Positions 49,549 through 59,024 are shown, numbered from the stretch's first letter. The stretch is DNA of 64,000 bases from Thermoflavimicrobium dichotomicum (GCF_900114055.1 NZ_FORR01000008.1:87244-151243); one strand, 5' to 3'. Numbers and translations are program-made. The notes: generated by a model not told the origin, from the letters alone.

Positions 49549-49572
49549 TATGCATCAGGGGGAGGGAGTACG

Positions 49573-49962
49573 ATGGCATACGGAAAACTTGGTCGCAATT
49601 CTGCAGCGCGCAAAGCTTTGTTCCGTGATCTCGTGACTGATCTCATCATTAATGAACGTATTGAAACAACTGAAGCTAAAGCGAAAGAAGTGCGCTCCAT
49701 TGCAGAAAAACTAATCACTTTAGGTAAACGTGGTGACTTGCATGCTCGTCGTCAAGCGGCAGCTTACGTTCGTAAATTCCGCTCTCATACGGTAAAAGAT
49801 GGAGACGAAGTAAAACATGAACAAGTAGATGCAGTGAAAAAGCTGTTTGACGAGATCGCTCCACGTTATAAAGACCGTAACGGTGGTTATACCCGTATTT
49901 TGAAGCTCGGACCACGTCGTGGTGATGGAGCTCCAATGGTATTTTTAGAGCTGGTCAAGTAA
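49573..49962 (+). CDS. rplQ: 50S ribosomal protein L17
   Basis: A 129-residue L17 near the tunnel exit. [19 protein letters not shown] and [19 protein letters not shown] are conserved. It closes the ribosomal alpha operon, with a terminator-like stem after it before the ECF genes. Confidence 0.97.
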   Translation: MAYGKLGRNSAARKALFRDLVTDLIINERIETTEAKAKEVRSIAEKLITLGKRGDLHARRQAAAYVRKFRSHTVKDGDEVKHEQVDAVKKLFDEIAPRYKDRNGGYTRILKLGPRRGDGAPMVFLELVK

Positions 49963-49984
49963 CTGACTGATGTTGCAAGTTCTG

Positions 49985-50038
49985 AAAGGGTGAGGGCAGG
50001 ATCTACCCGGTCCTGACGTTTACCCTTTTTTCTTTTAG
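49985..50038 (+). terminator. Terminator between rplQ and ecfA1
   Basis: AAAGGGT (49985-49991) pairs with ACCCTTT around 50022-50028, with an inner CAGGA/TCCTG helix. A T-rich tract follows. The ecfA1 start is only a few bases beyond, so read-through is probably partial. Confidence 0.7.
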
Positions 50039-50047
50039 GGAGAGCTT

Positions 50048-50896
50048 ATGAAGCCGATTATTCGTCTACAAGATGTATGGTTTCAATATCCTGGTACTCA
50101 ACATCAACAAAATGACTGGGTTTTGTCTGAAGTCAATCTTTCAATTGATTCTGGGGAGTATATAGCGATTATTGGTCCAAATGGATCAGGGAAATCTACT
50201 CTAGCTCGACTACTGAATGGCTTGCTTGTTCCTTCCAAAGGAGAAGTTTGGGTTGCAGGTCTTTCTACACAAGATGAAAAAATGTTGTGGCAAGTGCGTC
50301 GAACTGTCGGAATGATTTTTCAAAATCCAGACAATCAAATTGTGGCAACAACAGTAAGGGATGATGTGGCTTTTGGTTTGGAGAATCTGGGAATACCTCG
50401 TTCCGAAATGGTTGAACGTATAACGGATGCACTATCCGCTGTAGGTCTAACCGGTATGGAAGAAGTTGCGCCTCATTATTTGTCTGGAGGACAAAAACAG
50501 CGTTTAAGTATTGCTGGGGTTATGGCCATGCAACCTCAAGTCATTGTGTTTGATGAATCTACTTCGATGTTGGATCCTCAAGGAAGGAAAGATGTGCTGG
50601 CACTGATCCATTCTTTGCATCAAAATGGAACCACTGTGATTCATATTACCCATTCTGCAGAAGAAGCTTTTTTAGCTGAACGTATAATCGTGATGGCTGA
50701 AGGACAGATTCAGCTCGACTGTCCACGGGATGAACTGTATAGCCAAGCGCTTTGTTTACAACGATGGGGATTGGAAGTTCCTCTTGCCGTGCAGTTACAT
50801 CATCGATTGCGAAAGAAGGGTGTGCCTCTTTCAGCTCAGGTAAAATCGAACGATGATCTGGTGAATCAATTATGCACATTGTTATCAAAGGATTAA
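50048..50896 (+). CDS. ecfA1: ECF transporter ATPase A1
   Basis: A 282-residue ATPase of the shared energising module for group II ECF vitamin transporters. Walker A is IGPNGSGKST, the Q loop region IFQNPDNQIV, the signature LSGGQKQR, and Walker B VIVFDESTSMLDP. The DES form is typical of EcfA1. It pairs with ecfA2 and ecfT and works with substrate-binding S components encoded elsewhere. It overlaps ecfA2 by 25 nt. Confidence 0.95.
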   Translation: MKPIIRLQDVWFQYPGTQHQQNDWVLSEVNLSIDSGEYIAIIGPNGSGKSTLARLLNGLLVPSKGEVWVAGLSTQDEKMLWQVRRTVGMIFQNPDNQIVATTVRDDVAFGLENLGIPRSEMVERITDALSAVGLTGMEEVAPHYLSGGQKQRLSIAGVMAMQPQVIVFDESTSMLDPQGRKDVLALIHSLHQNGTTVIHITHSAEEAFLAERIIVMAEGQIQLDCPRDELYSQALCLQRWGLEVPLAVQLHHRLRKKGVPLSAQVKSNDDLVNQLCTLLSKD

Positions 50897-51735
50897 ATTA
50901 CATCTATATGGCCGGGACCCCATTTGAACGACATGCGATTAAAGAATTGGATCTGGAAATCCCCAGTGGCTCATTTGTATCGATTCTGGGTCAAACAGGT
51001 TCTGGGAAGTCCACCCTTATTCAACTGATTGCGGGATTGCTTGAACCCACTTCCGGAACCATTCAAGTTGGACCTTATACACTAAAGCAGGGTGGTAAAC
51101 AGAGTGCAGATGTAAGAAAACATGTGGGGATTGTGTTTCAGTATCCCGAACACCAATTGTTTGAAGAGACAGTTGCCAAGGATATTGCCTTTGGCCCACG
51201 GAACCAGGGCCTTACTGAAAAAGAGATCAAAAAAAGAGTGGAAATGGCCTTGGAGTGGGTTGGACTTCCATCTTCTTTTGCTGACCGCTCACCCTTTCAA
51301 TTGAGTGGTGGACAAATGCGACGGGTAGCACTGGCAGGAGTTTTGGCACTCGCTCCAGATATTCTCATACTGGATGAACCTACAGCGGGACTTGATCCGC
51401 AAGGAAAAATGGATTTATTAACCCTGATTCATCGTCTTCATCGAGATCAGAATATGACGGTCATTCTAGTGACACATGACATGAATGAAGCTGCCAAATA
51501 TGCGGATTATCTTTTTGTTTTGGCTGATGGAACCTGTCGGCTTCATGGAAGTCCATCCGAAGTATTTCAAAAACAAAAACAATTAACGGCACTCGCCTTG
51601 GATTTACCTGAAATAACACGGTTGATTCATCAACTCAATCAAAAAGTTCATCCGCCCATTCCAACCGACTTGTTTACCATTGATCAATTGGAATCTTATC
51701 TGTTAGAACGGTTGAGAAAGGTTGAGAATGTATGA
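50872..51735 (+). CDS. ecfA2: ECF transporter ATPase A2
   Basis: A 287-residue second ATPase. Walker A is LGQTGSGKST, the Q loop FQYPEHQLFEETV, the signature LSGGQMRR and Walker B ILILDEPTAGLDP. The ATG lies within the end of ecfA1, and the stop overlaps the ecfT start (ATGA). Confidence 0.95.
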   Translation: MHIVIKGLNYIYMAGTPFERHAIKELDLEIPSGSFVSILGQTGSGKSTLIQLIAGLLEPTSGTIQVGPYTLKQGGKQSADVRKHVGIVFQYPEHQLFEETVAKDIAFGPRNQGLTEKEIKKRVEMALEWVGLPSSFADRSPFQLSGGQMRRVALAGVLALAPDILILDEPTAGLDPQGKMDLLTLIHRLHRDQNMTVILVTHDMNEAAKYADYLFVLADGTCRLHGSPSEVFQKQKQLTALALDLPEITRLIHQLNQKVHPPIPTDLFTIDQLESYLLERLRKVENV

Positions 51736-52526
51736 GCCAGATAGCGATCGGACAGTATATTCCGGGGCAATCTCTCATACATCGGTTGGATCCAAGAGCG
51801 AAGCTTCTTTTTGTGTTTGCATATATGATCTTGGTATTTTTTTCCAATCATTTATATTCCTATACATTTTTACTCGCTTTCACTTTTGTTGCGATGTTTT
51901 TATCGCGGATTTCGTTGCGTATTTTTCTCCTTGCGCTAAAGCCGATTCTATTTTTAATTGGATTCACCATGATATTCCATCTATTTCTAACGAAGGGCGG
52001 GGCCGTTCTAATCCAACTTCCTATTATGACCGTTTATGAAGAGGGACTCAAACAGACTGTCTTTATTTCGATCCGGTTTATCCTTTTGGTCATAATGGCT
52101 TCACTCTTGACTTTTACGACTTCACCCATGGATTTGACAGATGCGTTTGAAAGTTTATTAAAGCCATTTACTCGCTTAGGTTTACCTGTCCATGAGTTTG
52201 CCCTCATGATGTCCATTGCTCTTCGATTTATTCCGACTCTGTGGGACGAGACAGAAAAAATTAAAAAAGCGCAGATGGCTCGAGGTGCGGACTTTGAAAG
52301 CGGCAATATTTTACGTCGGGCGAAAAGCTATATTCCAGTCCTCATTCCTTTGTTCATTTCGGCTTTTCGTCGAGCGGAGGAACTGGCCCTGGCGATGGAA
52401 GCACGGGGTTATAAGGGTGGAGAAGGACGAACCAAGCTTCGAGAGTTACACTATACTCATTATGATGTCTGGTTAGTCATTGTATTCATTGGGTTATGTA
52501 TAGGATTGTGGCTTTTGAGAAGGTAG
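51732..52526 (+). CDS. ecfT: ECF transporter transmembrane subunit T
   Basis: A 264-residue membrane scaffold linking the ATPases to interchangeable S components. There are about five hydrophobic segments. The coupling-helix motifs are visible as AQMARGADF and LAMEARGYKG. The start is the ATG at 51732, overlapping the ecfA2 stop. Confidence 0.94.
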   Translation: MSQIAIGQYIPGQSLIHRLDPRAKLLFVFAYMILVFFSNHLYSYTFLLAFTFVAMFLSRISLRIFLLALKPILFLIGFTMIFHLFLTKGGAVLIQLPIMTVYEEGLKQTVFISIRFILLVIMASLLTFTTSPMDLTDAFESLLKPFTRLGLPVHEFALMMSIALRFIPTLWDETEKIKKAQMARGADFESGNILRRAKSYIPVLIPLFISAFRRAEELALAMEARGYKGGEGRTKLRELHYTHYDVWLVIVFIGLCIGLWLLRR

Positions 52527-52534
52527 GGACTACA

Positions 52535-53308
52535 GTGAAGAAGATCAAATTAGTGGTGGCTTATGATGGGACAGATTTTTCCGGTTTCCAACGTCAGCCA
52601 GGGAAACGAACCATTCAGGGAACTTTGGAGGAAACACTGAGCAAAATTACGGGGGAAGAGATTGAAATTTACGGTTCGGGACGAACAGATGCAGGTGTAC
52701 ATGCTCTTGGGCAAGTATGCCATTTTACGACGAAAAGTCCGATTCCGATCACCAAATACCCATATATCTTGCGACGGGCTTTGCCACGCGACATTATTTG
52801 CATATCCAGCGAAGAGGTCCCCATGGATTTTCATGCGAGAAAAAGCGCTTATTGGAAAACGTATCGTTATTATATTGAAACTACGCCTGTCCCTGATTTG
52901 TTCACGCGGCGTTTCCGTACACATTTGCCTTTTCCTTTGGATGTAGATGCGATGCAAAAGGCTGGCAAACTGCTGGTGGGGACCCATGACTTTACTTCTT
53001 TTTGCTCGACGAAAACCGTGGTAGAAGATCGCGTACGGACCATCTATCGCTGCCAGGTATGCCAGGAAGCCAATGGTGTCTATATTGAAGTGACGGGAAA
53101 TGGATTTCTATACAATATGGTTCGGATTATCGCTGGAACGCTTTATGAAGTAGGCAGACATGAACGTAATGTGCAGGAAATCCCGCAAATCTTGGCTGCC
53201 AAAGATCGTACCTTGGCTGGACCTACCTTTCCGCCAGAAGGTTTAATTCTGTTTGAAGTGGGCTATACCCCATGGAAAGAATCGGCATCGAATTATCTTA
53301 GTATGTAG
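52535..53308 (+). CDS. truA: tRNA pseudouridine(38-40) synthase
   Basis: A 257-residue enzyme modifying the anticodon stem-loop. The catalytic aspartate is D52 in YGSGRTDAGVHALGQ. FMVRM-type core residues (GNGFLYNMVRIIAGTL) are near the C-terminus. The start is the GTG at 52535, after AAGGTAGGG, 8 nt beyond ecfT; an in-frame ATG at 52496 lies inside ecfT without an SD. Confidence 0.95.
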   Translation: MKKIKLVVAYDGTDFSGFQRQPGKRTIQGTLEETLSKITGEEIEIYGSGRTDAGVHALGQVCHFTTKSPIPITKYPYILRRALPRDIICISSEEVPMDFHARKSAYWKTYRYYIETTPVPDLFTRRFRTHLPFPLDVDAMQKAGKLLVGTHDFTSFCSTKTVVEDRVRTIYRCQVCQEANGVYIEVTGNGFLYNMVRIIAGTLYEVGRHERNVQEIPQILAAKDRTLAGPTFPPEGLILFEVGYTPWKESASNYLSM

Positions 53309-53319
53309 TGGAATTTAAA

Positions 53320-53348
53320 TTGACATCCGGCTATAATTAAGATATTAT
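53320..53348 (+). promoter_or_regulatory. Promoter of rplM-rpsI
   Basis: TTGACA (53320-53325) and TATTAT (53343-53348) are separated by 17 nt, about 115 nt before rplM. Confidence 0.75.
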
Positions 53349-53360
53349 TACTTTTGGTAT

Positions 53361-53441
53361 TTTCCACACCTAGCCCCGGTGGAAACATTGTTCGGCGCAA
53401 TTCATTATTGACTTCAAAAAGTAAACGGATCGGTTCCGTTT
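53361..53441 (+). promoter_or_regulatory. L13 leader RNA candidate
   Basis: The leader of rplM has two hairpins: TTTCCAC (53361-53367) with GTGGAAA (53379-53385), and AAACGGA (53423-53429) with TCCGTTT (53435-53441). The position and two-stem layout fit the known L13 leader of Bacillales, which L13 is thought to bind for autorepression. I cannot align it to the family model here. Confidence 0.5.
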
Positions 53442-53462
53442 GATGATAGAGGAGGGAATCTC

Positions 53463-53900
53463 ATGCGTACCACGTATATGGCAAAGCCACAAGAAGTGGA
53501 ACGGAAATGGTATGTGGTTGATGCTAAAGGAAAAACCTTAGGTCGTTTAGCATCGGAAGTAGCAAAAATTCTTCGCGGAAAACATAAACCACAATTTACT
53601 CCACATGTAGATACTGGAGATTTTGTAATTGTGATCAATGCTTCTCAAATTGAGTTAACTGGTAAAAAGCTAACCAAAAAGATCTATTATCGTCATTCCG
53701 GTTATCCGGGTGGTTTGAAAGCGATTAGTGCTGGTGACTTGCGTGCAACCCGTCCAGAGCGGATGATCGAGTTGGCAGTAAAAGGCATGTTACCAAAGAA
53801 CAGCCTCGGTCGTAAACAATTCAAGAAGTTAAAAGTATATGCTGGTTCTGAACATCCACATCAAGCTCAACAGCCAGTTGAGTGGCAACTGCGCGGATAA
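53463..53900 (+). CDS. rplM: 50S ribosomal protein L13
   Basis: A 145-residue L13, an early 50S assembly protein. [20 protein letters not shown] and [14 protein letters not shown] are conserved. GAGGAGGGA precedes the ATG. Cotranscribed with rpsI. Confidence 0.97.
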   Translation: MRTTYMAKPQEVERKWYVVDAKGKTLGRLASEVAKILRGKHKPQFTPHVDTGDFVIVINASQIELTGKKLTKKIYYRHSGYPGGLKAISAGDLRATRPERMIELAVKGMLPKNSLGRKQFKKLKVYAGSEHPHQAQQPVEWQLRG

Positions 53901-53919
53901 TCAAAGGAGGTCGTGAAAC

Positions 53920-54312
53920 GTGGCACAAGTTCAGTTTTATGGAACCGGTCGCCGTAAAGAATCGGTAGCCCGTGTTCGTCTGGTTGCTGGAGATGGCCGG
54001 ATTGTTGTAAATGGCCGTAACTTGGATGACTACTTTGGCTTGGAAACATTAAAAGCAATTGTACGCCAACCTTTAGTTTTAACAGATACATTGGGTCGTT
54101 ATGATGTACTGGTAAATGTGCGTGGTGGAGGATTTACAGGTCAAGCTGGTGCAATTCGTCATGGTATCTCTCGTGCCCTGCTGAAAGTAAACCCGGATCT
54201 TCGTCCAGTCTTGAAAAAAGCTGGTTTCCTCACCCGTGACCCACGGATGAAAGAACGTAAAAAATATGGTCTCAAAGCAGCTCGTCGCGCTCCACAATTC
54301 TCCAAACGTTAA
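53920..54312 (+). CDS. rpsI: 30S ribosomal protein S9
   Basis: A 130-residue S9. [19 protein letters not shown] opens it, and the C-terminal tail ending in SKR contacts P-site tRNA. The start is a GTG after AAAGGAGGT. A terminator follows. Confidence 0.97.
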   Translation: MAQVQFYGTGRRKESVARVRLVAGDGRIVVNGRNLDDYFGLETLKAIVRQPLVLTDTLGRYDVLVNVRGGGFTGQAGAIRHGISRALLKVNPDLRPVLKKAGFLTRDPRMKERKKYGLKAARRAPQFSKR

Positions 54313-54330
54313 ATGTATATGTTATTTGCT

Positions 54331-54357
54331 AAACCCTCGTTTATTCGAGGGTTTTTT
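54331..54357 (+). terminator. Terminator of rplM-rpsI
   Basis: AAACCCTCG (54331-54339) pairs perfectly with CGAGGGTTT (54346-54354) and runs into six T. Confidence 0.92.
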
Positions 54358-54440
54358 CTTTTATATTTTACAAGTATGCTTGAAGCAGAAATGTCTACAA
54401 TGGAAGATAAAAGAGTAAATAAACCAAAGGAGAAGCGCCA

Positions 54441-54899
54441 ATGCGTGGAGAAATTATCCATTTTGAACAAAAGTACAATGAACGAAAAGAAAAGTTACGT
54501 GTGGAAGCCTTACGAACATTTCCTTGGAGCAAAGTGGAATACTTTCGCAATGAGGCTGTAGAGCCTTTACTTCGCTCGTTATCTGATCAAAAACGCATCA
54601 TATTATTAGAAATGATCTATCGTTTAATTTTTGAAGCTTATGCTTTTGGGATTGTAGAATCCAAGAAAGCCTTGTCACTTAAGCGTGGCTTATCGCAAGA
54701 GGTTGGGTGGGATACGGTATATTTACATTTCTATAAAAAGCAGGGAGAACTACTCATCCAGGCAACCATCCATGATTTTGCTATCTTTTATTGGTTAGAG
54801 GAATGGAATAGCCAATCCTTTTACTTTTTATTTGAGGATATTCTCCAAAGCTGGTTTATTGAGGGAGTTCAAGTAGGGTTAAAACTTAATATTCGCTGA
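54441..54899 (+). CDS. DUF2521 family protein (YbaK-like)
   Basis: A 152-residue soluble protein in the place of B. subtilis ybaK (DUF2521), between rpsI and cwlD. The segment LSDQKRIILLEMIYRLIFEAYAF resembles the family's central helix, and the tail around FIEGVQVGLKLN fits. Function unknown. AAAGGAGAAG precedes the ATG. I found no terminator directly downstream; 54900-55114 is AT-rich, and I see no other feature there. Confidence 0.65.
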   Translation: MRGEIIHFEQKYNERKEKLRVEALRTFPWSKVEYFRNEAVEPLLRSLSDQKRIILLEMIYRLIFEAYAFGIVESKKALSLKRGLSQEVGWDTVYLHFYKKQGELLIQATIHDFAIFYWLEEWNSQSFYFLFEDILQSWFIEGVQVGLKLNIR

Positions 54900-55114
54900 T
54901 CAATGTGCTCTTATTTAGTAATGTCGTTTATTTATTTTAATTCTTCTGATTCAATTGTCACATTTGTTTAAAATACGGCTAAAACGGCTATTCAACTTAT
55001 CCAAAACCATAAGAAAAAGGATCGATATATGTTTCAGGTAAATCATGTCTTTAGTTTGTTTTTGGTAGCTAAGGGCAATTATTTTTGAGAGTATTTAAAT
55101 GAACCCACGTTTAC

Positions 55115-55143
55115 ATAAAAAAGAGGAGCAGATCGCTCCTCTT
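55115..55143 (-). terminator. Terminator of the amino-acid permease
   Basis: AAGAGGAGC (55121-55129) pairs perfectly with GCTCCTCTT (55135-55143). The minus strand then reads TTTTTT. It overlaps the permease stop codon. Confidence 0.88.
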
Positions 55144-56524
55144 AATCGATGGCTGGCTTCTGTTTCTTTCTCAAGAACAAGAAGTAGTAAACATAGCATA
55201 AGATCAGGATAATACTTCCTCCCGTAAAGATCACGCGTAGATCATCCACCAATAGCAAACTGAACAGGAAAATCACATTCAGAAGGAGTGCCATCATCGG
55301 AACAAATGGATAAAGAGGTGTACGGAATTTGAGGGCTTCCAGCTTTCCACCTTCTTCTAAATAACGTTTGCGGAAAAACATTAAGGAAAGAGGAATGGAA
55401 ATCCAACCGATAATCGCTCCCATACCTGCTGCATTAATTAACCAGTTAAATGCCTTTTCTGGGGCATATTTGTTGGTAAGCAAAGCGATAACGGAAAAGA
55501 AGAAGGTCACGCTAAGCGAAATCATTGGGATGCCTCTTTTAGTAACCTTGGACAGTATTTTGGGAACCAATCCTTCTTTGGATAACGACCAAATGATCCG
55601 AGTGGAGGAATATAACCCTGCATTGGCTGCGGAAAACAGGGCCGTGATAATGACAAAGTTCATAATGTCAGCGGCGTATGGAATACCAATCTGATCGAAT
55701 ACCCAAACAAAGGGACTTTGAACTTTTCCTGCTTCGGTCCAAGGCATCAGACCAGCAAGAATAGCAATGGACAAGACATAGAAGAGAATCGTACGCCAAG
55801 AGGTTTGTCGAATAGCCCTTGGAATCGTTTTTTCAGGCTCATCACTTTCTCCAGCAGCAATTCCCACCATCTCTGTTCCTTGAAAAGAAAAGTTGACAGT
55901 GATCATGGTAAGGAGAATCGCTATCATTCCGTGTGGGAAGAAACCACCATGTGCCGTGTAATTCGTTAACATCGGTGCTGTTTCGTGTCCCTTCATTGGG
56001 ATCAGTCCAAATAAAGCCCCTAAGCCTAAAATGATAAAGAGAATAATCGTAATGACTTTAATGCTGGAAAACCAGAATTCACTTTCCCCAAAACTTCGTG
56101 CAGAGATCGCATTAATGATAAAGAGTAAAGAGGAAAACAGGATAATCCATACCCAGGAATCGGTATCTGGAAACCAACGTTTCATCATTTGGGCAATGGA
56201 GGTAATGTCCAAAGCGATGGTTGGTGGCCAACTAAACCAATACATGATCCCTACGGTAAAACCAGTACCCGGCCCAATATATTTACTGGCATAAGCCTGG
56301 AATGAACCCGAGACAGGCATTGCGACGGCTAGTTCACCCAAACATAGCATAACAAGGAACATGACGAGTCCGCCCAGAGTGTAGGCCAAGAGAGCACCAC
56401 CAGGTCCTGCTTGATGGAGTGTCTGGCTTGTTCCCAGGAAGAAACCGGTACCCACAACACCGCCAAGGGCGATCATAAATAAGTGTCTGGGTTTTAGCGT
56501 TCGTTTGAGTTGTTGTTCTTGCAT
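55142..56524 (-). CDS. Amino-acid permease, AAT family
   Basis: A 460-residue APC-superfamily permease with 12 hydrophobic segments. The family hallmark MIALGGVVGTGFFLGTSQTL is in segment I, and GTEMVGIAAGESDEPEKTIP is between segments VI and VII. This is the amino-acid transporter (AAT) group with RocE, LysP and AroP. The exact substrate cannot be told. The ATG at 56524 lies 9 nt after AAAGG; longer in-frame starts lack an SD. A cre-like palindrome lies upstream. Confidence 0.88.
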   Translation of the reverse strand: MQEQQLKRTLKPRHLFMIALGGVVGTGFFLGTSQTLHQAGPGGALLAYTLGGLVMFLVMLCLGELAVAMPVSGSFQAYASKYIGPGTGFTVGIMYWFSWPPTIALDITSIAQMMKRWFPDTDSWVWIILFSSLLFIINAISARSFGESEFWFSSIKVITIILFIILGLGALFGLIPMKGHETAPMLTNYTAHGGFFPHGMIAILLTMITVNFSFQGTEMVGIAAGESDEPEKTIPRAIRQTSWRTILFYVLSIAILAGLMPWTEAGKVQSPFVWVFDQIGIPYAADIMNFVIITALFSAANAGLYSSTRIIWSLSKEGLVPKILSKVTKRGIPMISLSVTFFFSVIALLTNKYAPEKAFNWLINAAGMGAIIGWISIPLSLMFFRKRYLEEGGKLEALKFRTPLYPFVPMMALLLNVIFLFSLLLVDDLRVIFTGGSIILILCYVYYFLFLRKKQKPAID

Positions 56525-56662
56525 GGACACCATCCTTTGAGTAAAATAACAGCTTTGTGAAAAATAATTGATTACTTGGCGAGGCATTTCATTATGTGGA
56601 TCAAAACGGGTATCAAGATCCCAACCGATGATTGCAGCTTTTCGTTTGTATCATTTTCAAAC

Positions 56663-56676
56663 AGAAAGCGCTTTCT
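56663..56676. promoter_or_regulatory. Candidate cre (CcpA) site upstream of the permease
   Basis: AGAAAGCGCTTTCT is a perfect palindrome and matches 13 of 14 positions of the Bacillus cre consensus TGWAARCGYTWNCW. It lies 139 nt before the permease start, so carbon catabolite control is likely. The surrounding 418-base gap (56525-56942) is otherwise AT-rich, with the cwlD promoter at its far end. Confidence 0.6.
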
Positions 56677-56880
56677 TTCGTTTTACATAAAAATAACGTG
56701 TATATTTTAGTATAAAAATAACATCTTTTCAACAAAAAAGATAATACTTGGTTACCATTTACATTATTTATTAATTTTAAGGAAATAACTTGAATATTCG
56801 TTTATTATGGTTGGTAGACATAAAAAACATTTTCTCTGGGTTTTCGAATGCCATTGTTTTTCATGTCCTTCGCTCTTGTC

Positions 56881-56910
56881 CCATATATATGGAGTAACTG
56901 AGCCATACTA
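56881..56910 (+). promoter_or_regulatory. SigG-type promoter of cwlD
   Basis: CCATA (56881-56885), 18 nt, then CATACTA (56904-56910). The -10 is a full match to the SigG consensus CATWHTA, and the -35 matches GHATR at 4 of 5. Forespore expression fits the known role of CwlD in cortex modification. Confidence 0.65.
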
Positions 56911-56942
56911 GGAATGAAATAGGATGAGTGAGGGGACATGAT

Positions 56943-57677
56943 ATGCAGATGTCTAGATGGTATAAAGTGTTAGGTAACTTATGCTTGGTAGTATTTGGTT
57001 TGGTGCTGGTCACGCTGGCCTATATGGAGTCTGTGCGCTCTGTTTGGGGAGCAGCAGAGATGCCTTTGGTGGGAAAAGTGATTGTGATTGATCCAGGGCA
57101 TGGAGGACCAGATGGTGGTGCGGTCAGCAAGGAAGGAATCGTTGAAAAGGAGATCGCCTTACGAGTGGCTTTGTTTTTACATGATTTTTTGCAACAGAGC
57201 GGAGCGAAAGTGATCATGACAAGAGACAAAGATACCGATTTGGCGGATCCAGAAACAGAGCGACTCAGTAAGCGGAAATCACAAGACTTGGCTCGCCGGA
57301 TTCAATTGATCCGAAAGATCCATCCAGATGTATTTGTCAGTATCCATATCAATTCATTTCCTTCCTCTCGTTGGCGAGGAGCTCAAACTTTTTACAATCC
57401 GGTGCGGGAAGAAAACAAAAAATTGGCTAGCTTTATTCAAGAATCACTGATTCATTATTTGGAGAATACATTCCGTGTTCCTAAGCAAAAAAATGATGTA
57501 TTTATCCTAAAACAGTCTCCGGTTCCCACAGCCCTTGTCGAAATCGGTTTTCTGTCAAATTCTTCCGAAGCCGTTCTACTAGCTTCACGCCATTACCAAA
57601 AAAAGGTGGCGGCAGCAATTTATTATGGAATCCTAAATTATTATTCTGGTAAAAAGACACCAGAATTTACGGTATAA
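56943..57677 (+). CDS. cwlD: N-acetylmuramoyl-L-alanine amidase CwlD
   Basis: A 244-residue amidase_3 enzyme needed to make muramic-delta-lactam in spore cortex. It has an N-terminal membrane segment (LCLVVFGLVLVTLAYM). The zinc ligands are in IDPGHGGPDGGA, with EKE and SIHINSF following, and the catalytic glutamate is in ALVEIGFLSN. The ATG at 56943 follows GAGGGG by 8 nt. It likely acts with PdaA-type deacetylases during sporulation. Confidence 0.95.
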   Translation: MQMSRWYKVLGNLCLVVFGLVLVTLAYMESVRSVWGAAEMPLVGKVIVIDPGHGGPDGGAVSKEGIVEKEIALRVALFLHDFLQQSGAKVIMTRDKDTDLADPETERLSKRKSQDLARRIQLIRKIHPDVFVSIHINSFPSSRWRGAQTFYNPVREENKKLASFIQESLIHYLENTFRVPKQKNDVFILKQSPVPTALVEIGFLSNSSEAVLLASRHYQKKVAAAIYYGILNYYSGKKTPEFTV

Positions 57678-57721
57678 TAGGAGGCGTATATTCGATTCTA
57701 ACACCGAGGTGTTTTCTAAAT

Positions 57722-58828
57722 ATGATCACTCGAGAAAAAGTGCTCGATGTACTACGCAATGTCAAAGATCCTGAGCTGAATAAAAGCTTGGTTGAACTGA
57801 ATATGATTCGAAATATCCAGATTGAGGGTTCAACCGTTTCGTTGGATGTCATTTTAACTGTGCAAGGCTGTCCCTTGAAAGTCAAAATCCAGGAAGATGT
57901 GGAGAATGCAATTAAACAGCTGGGAGCAGAAGAGGTTCATGTCCGCTTTGGATCAATGACGGATGAGGAACGTGCAGCGCTTGCTGCTCGTCTGAAGAGT
58001 GAACGTCAAGCACAAACTTCACCAGCTAATCAAGGCGTTGGAACAGGCCATCCTTCGCCACTTTTATCCCCTGAGTCCAAAACGCAATTTATTGCTGTTG
58101 CAAGTGGAAAAGGTGGCGTAGGAAAGTCGACGGTTACCGTTAATTTAGCGGTAGCACTCGCTCGTGAAGGAAAACGGGTTGGAATCATTGATGCTGACAT
58201 TTATGGCTTTAGTGTACCCGATATGATGGGTATTGAACAGCGCCCCGTAGTCATTGATCAAACGATTCTTCCTGTAACCCGTTTTGGTGTCAAAGTCATG
58301 TCCATGGGTTTCTTTGTTGAAGATAATGCCCCCGTTGTTTGGCGTGGCCCCATGCTTGGGAAAATGCTCCGGAACTTTTTCAGTGAAGTACATTGGGGAG
58401 AACTGGATTATCTCCTGCTTGATCTCCCGCCAGGGACAGGAGATGTGGCATTGGATGTCCATCAGTTGATACCACAAAGTAAAGAGATTATTGTAACGAC
58501 TCCACATGCAACAGCGGCCTTCGTAGCAGCACGAGCAGGTGCAATGGCTATTCATACGAAGCATGAAGTGATTGGCGTTGTAGAAAATATGGCTTGGTAC
58601 GAAAACAAGCAAGGGGAAAAAGAGTACGTTTTTGGCCGTGGGGGCGGTGAAAAGCTCGCACAAGCATTAAATGTGGAATTGTTAGCGCAGATTCCACTTC
58701 AGGCTCCTTCAGAAAAAGATGTTAACGATCCGAATTATTCTCCTTCTGTTTACGATGAAAGCCATCCAATTGGCCAGTTATATCAGGAACTGGCACGTAA
58801 AGTGATGGTAAAAGTACCTGTTCGTTAA
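57722..58828 (+). CDS. salA: Mrp/NBP35-type ATPase SalA
   Basis: A 368-residue protein. An N-terminal MIP18/DUF59 domain (residues ~3-80, VLDVLRNVKDPELNKSLVEL) is followed by a P-loop domain with GKGGVGKSTVTVNLA near residue 128. The region WYENKQGEKEYVFGRGGG lacks the CxxC found in iron-sulfur carrier Mrp proteins, as in B. subtilis SalA, a regulator of scoC and protease genes. GAGGTG lies 10 nt before the ATG. It sits between cwlD and gerD, as in Bacillus. Confidence 0.9.
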   Translation: MITREKVLDVLRNVKDPELNKSLVELNMIRNIQIEGSTVSLDVILTVQGCPLKVKIQEDVENAIKQLGAEEVHVRFGSMTDEERAALAARLKSERQAQTSPANQGVGTGHPSPLLSPESKTQFIAVASGKGGVGKSTVTVNLAVALAREGKRVGIIDADIYGFSVPDMMGIEQRPVVIDQTILPVTRFGVKVMSMGFFVEDNAPVVWRGPMLGKMLRNFFSEVHWGELDYLLLDLPPGTGDVALDVHQLIPQSKEIIVTTPHATAAFVAARAGAMAIHTKHEVIGVVENMAWYENKQGEKEYVFGRGGGEKLAQALNVELLAQIPLQAPSEKDVNDPNYSPSVYDESHPIGQLYQELARKVMVKVPVR

Positions 58829-58883
58829 CGAATCTCAAAGGGAATAAGGTATACCTTGGTTCCTTAAGGATGTAACAAGTAAA

Positions 58884-58953
58884 GGGGTTCTTTTTCCAGT
58901 TGGCGACTTTTGCTCGTATGGATGGAGCGGAAGCAGAATGGAAAAGGAACCCC
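58884..58953. repeat. Large hairpin, copy B of a GGGGTTCTTT/GGCGACTT family
   Basis: GGGGTTCTTTTTCCA (58884-58898) pairs with TGGAAAAGGAACCCC (58939-58953) over 15 bp with one G-U pair. An inner stem TTTTGCTC/GAGCGGAA follows after the unpaired segment with GGCGAC. It lies between salA and gerD, lacks a T run, and shares GGGGTTCTTTxTCC and GGCGACTT with the hairpin at 34517-34582 on the other strand. Confidence 0.6.
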
Positions 58954-58991
58954 GACCCATTTGCCAACAATCTGGAGAGATTCTGATCCTT

Positions 58992-59023
58992 CAAAAAAAA
59001 ATAAAAGCGCCTGATTTTGGCGC
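58992..59023 (-). terminator. Terminator of gerD
   Basis: GCGCC (59007-59011) and GGCGC (59019-59023) form a short GC stem. On the minus strand it leads into TTTTATTTTTTTT. Confidence 0.8.
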
Positions 59024-59024
59024 A

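Noticed and set aside
54313..54561. 82-codon frame after rpsI
   Set aside because: It runs through the rplM-rpsI terminator and overlaps the DUF2521 gene, which has the proper SD.
58081..58828. SalA lacking the CxxC of Mrp iron-sulfur carriers, considered as a lost motif
   Set aside because: The B. subtilis SalA subfamily naturally lacks it, so this is not a defect.
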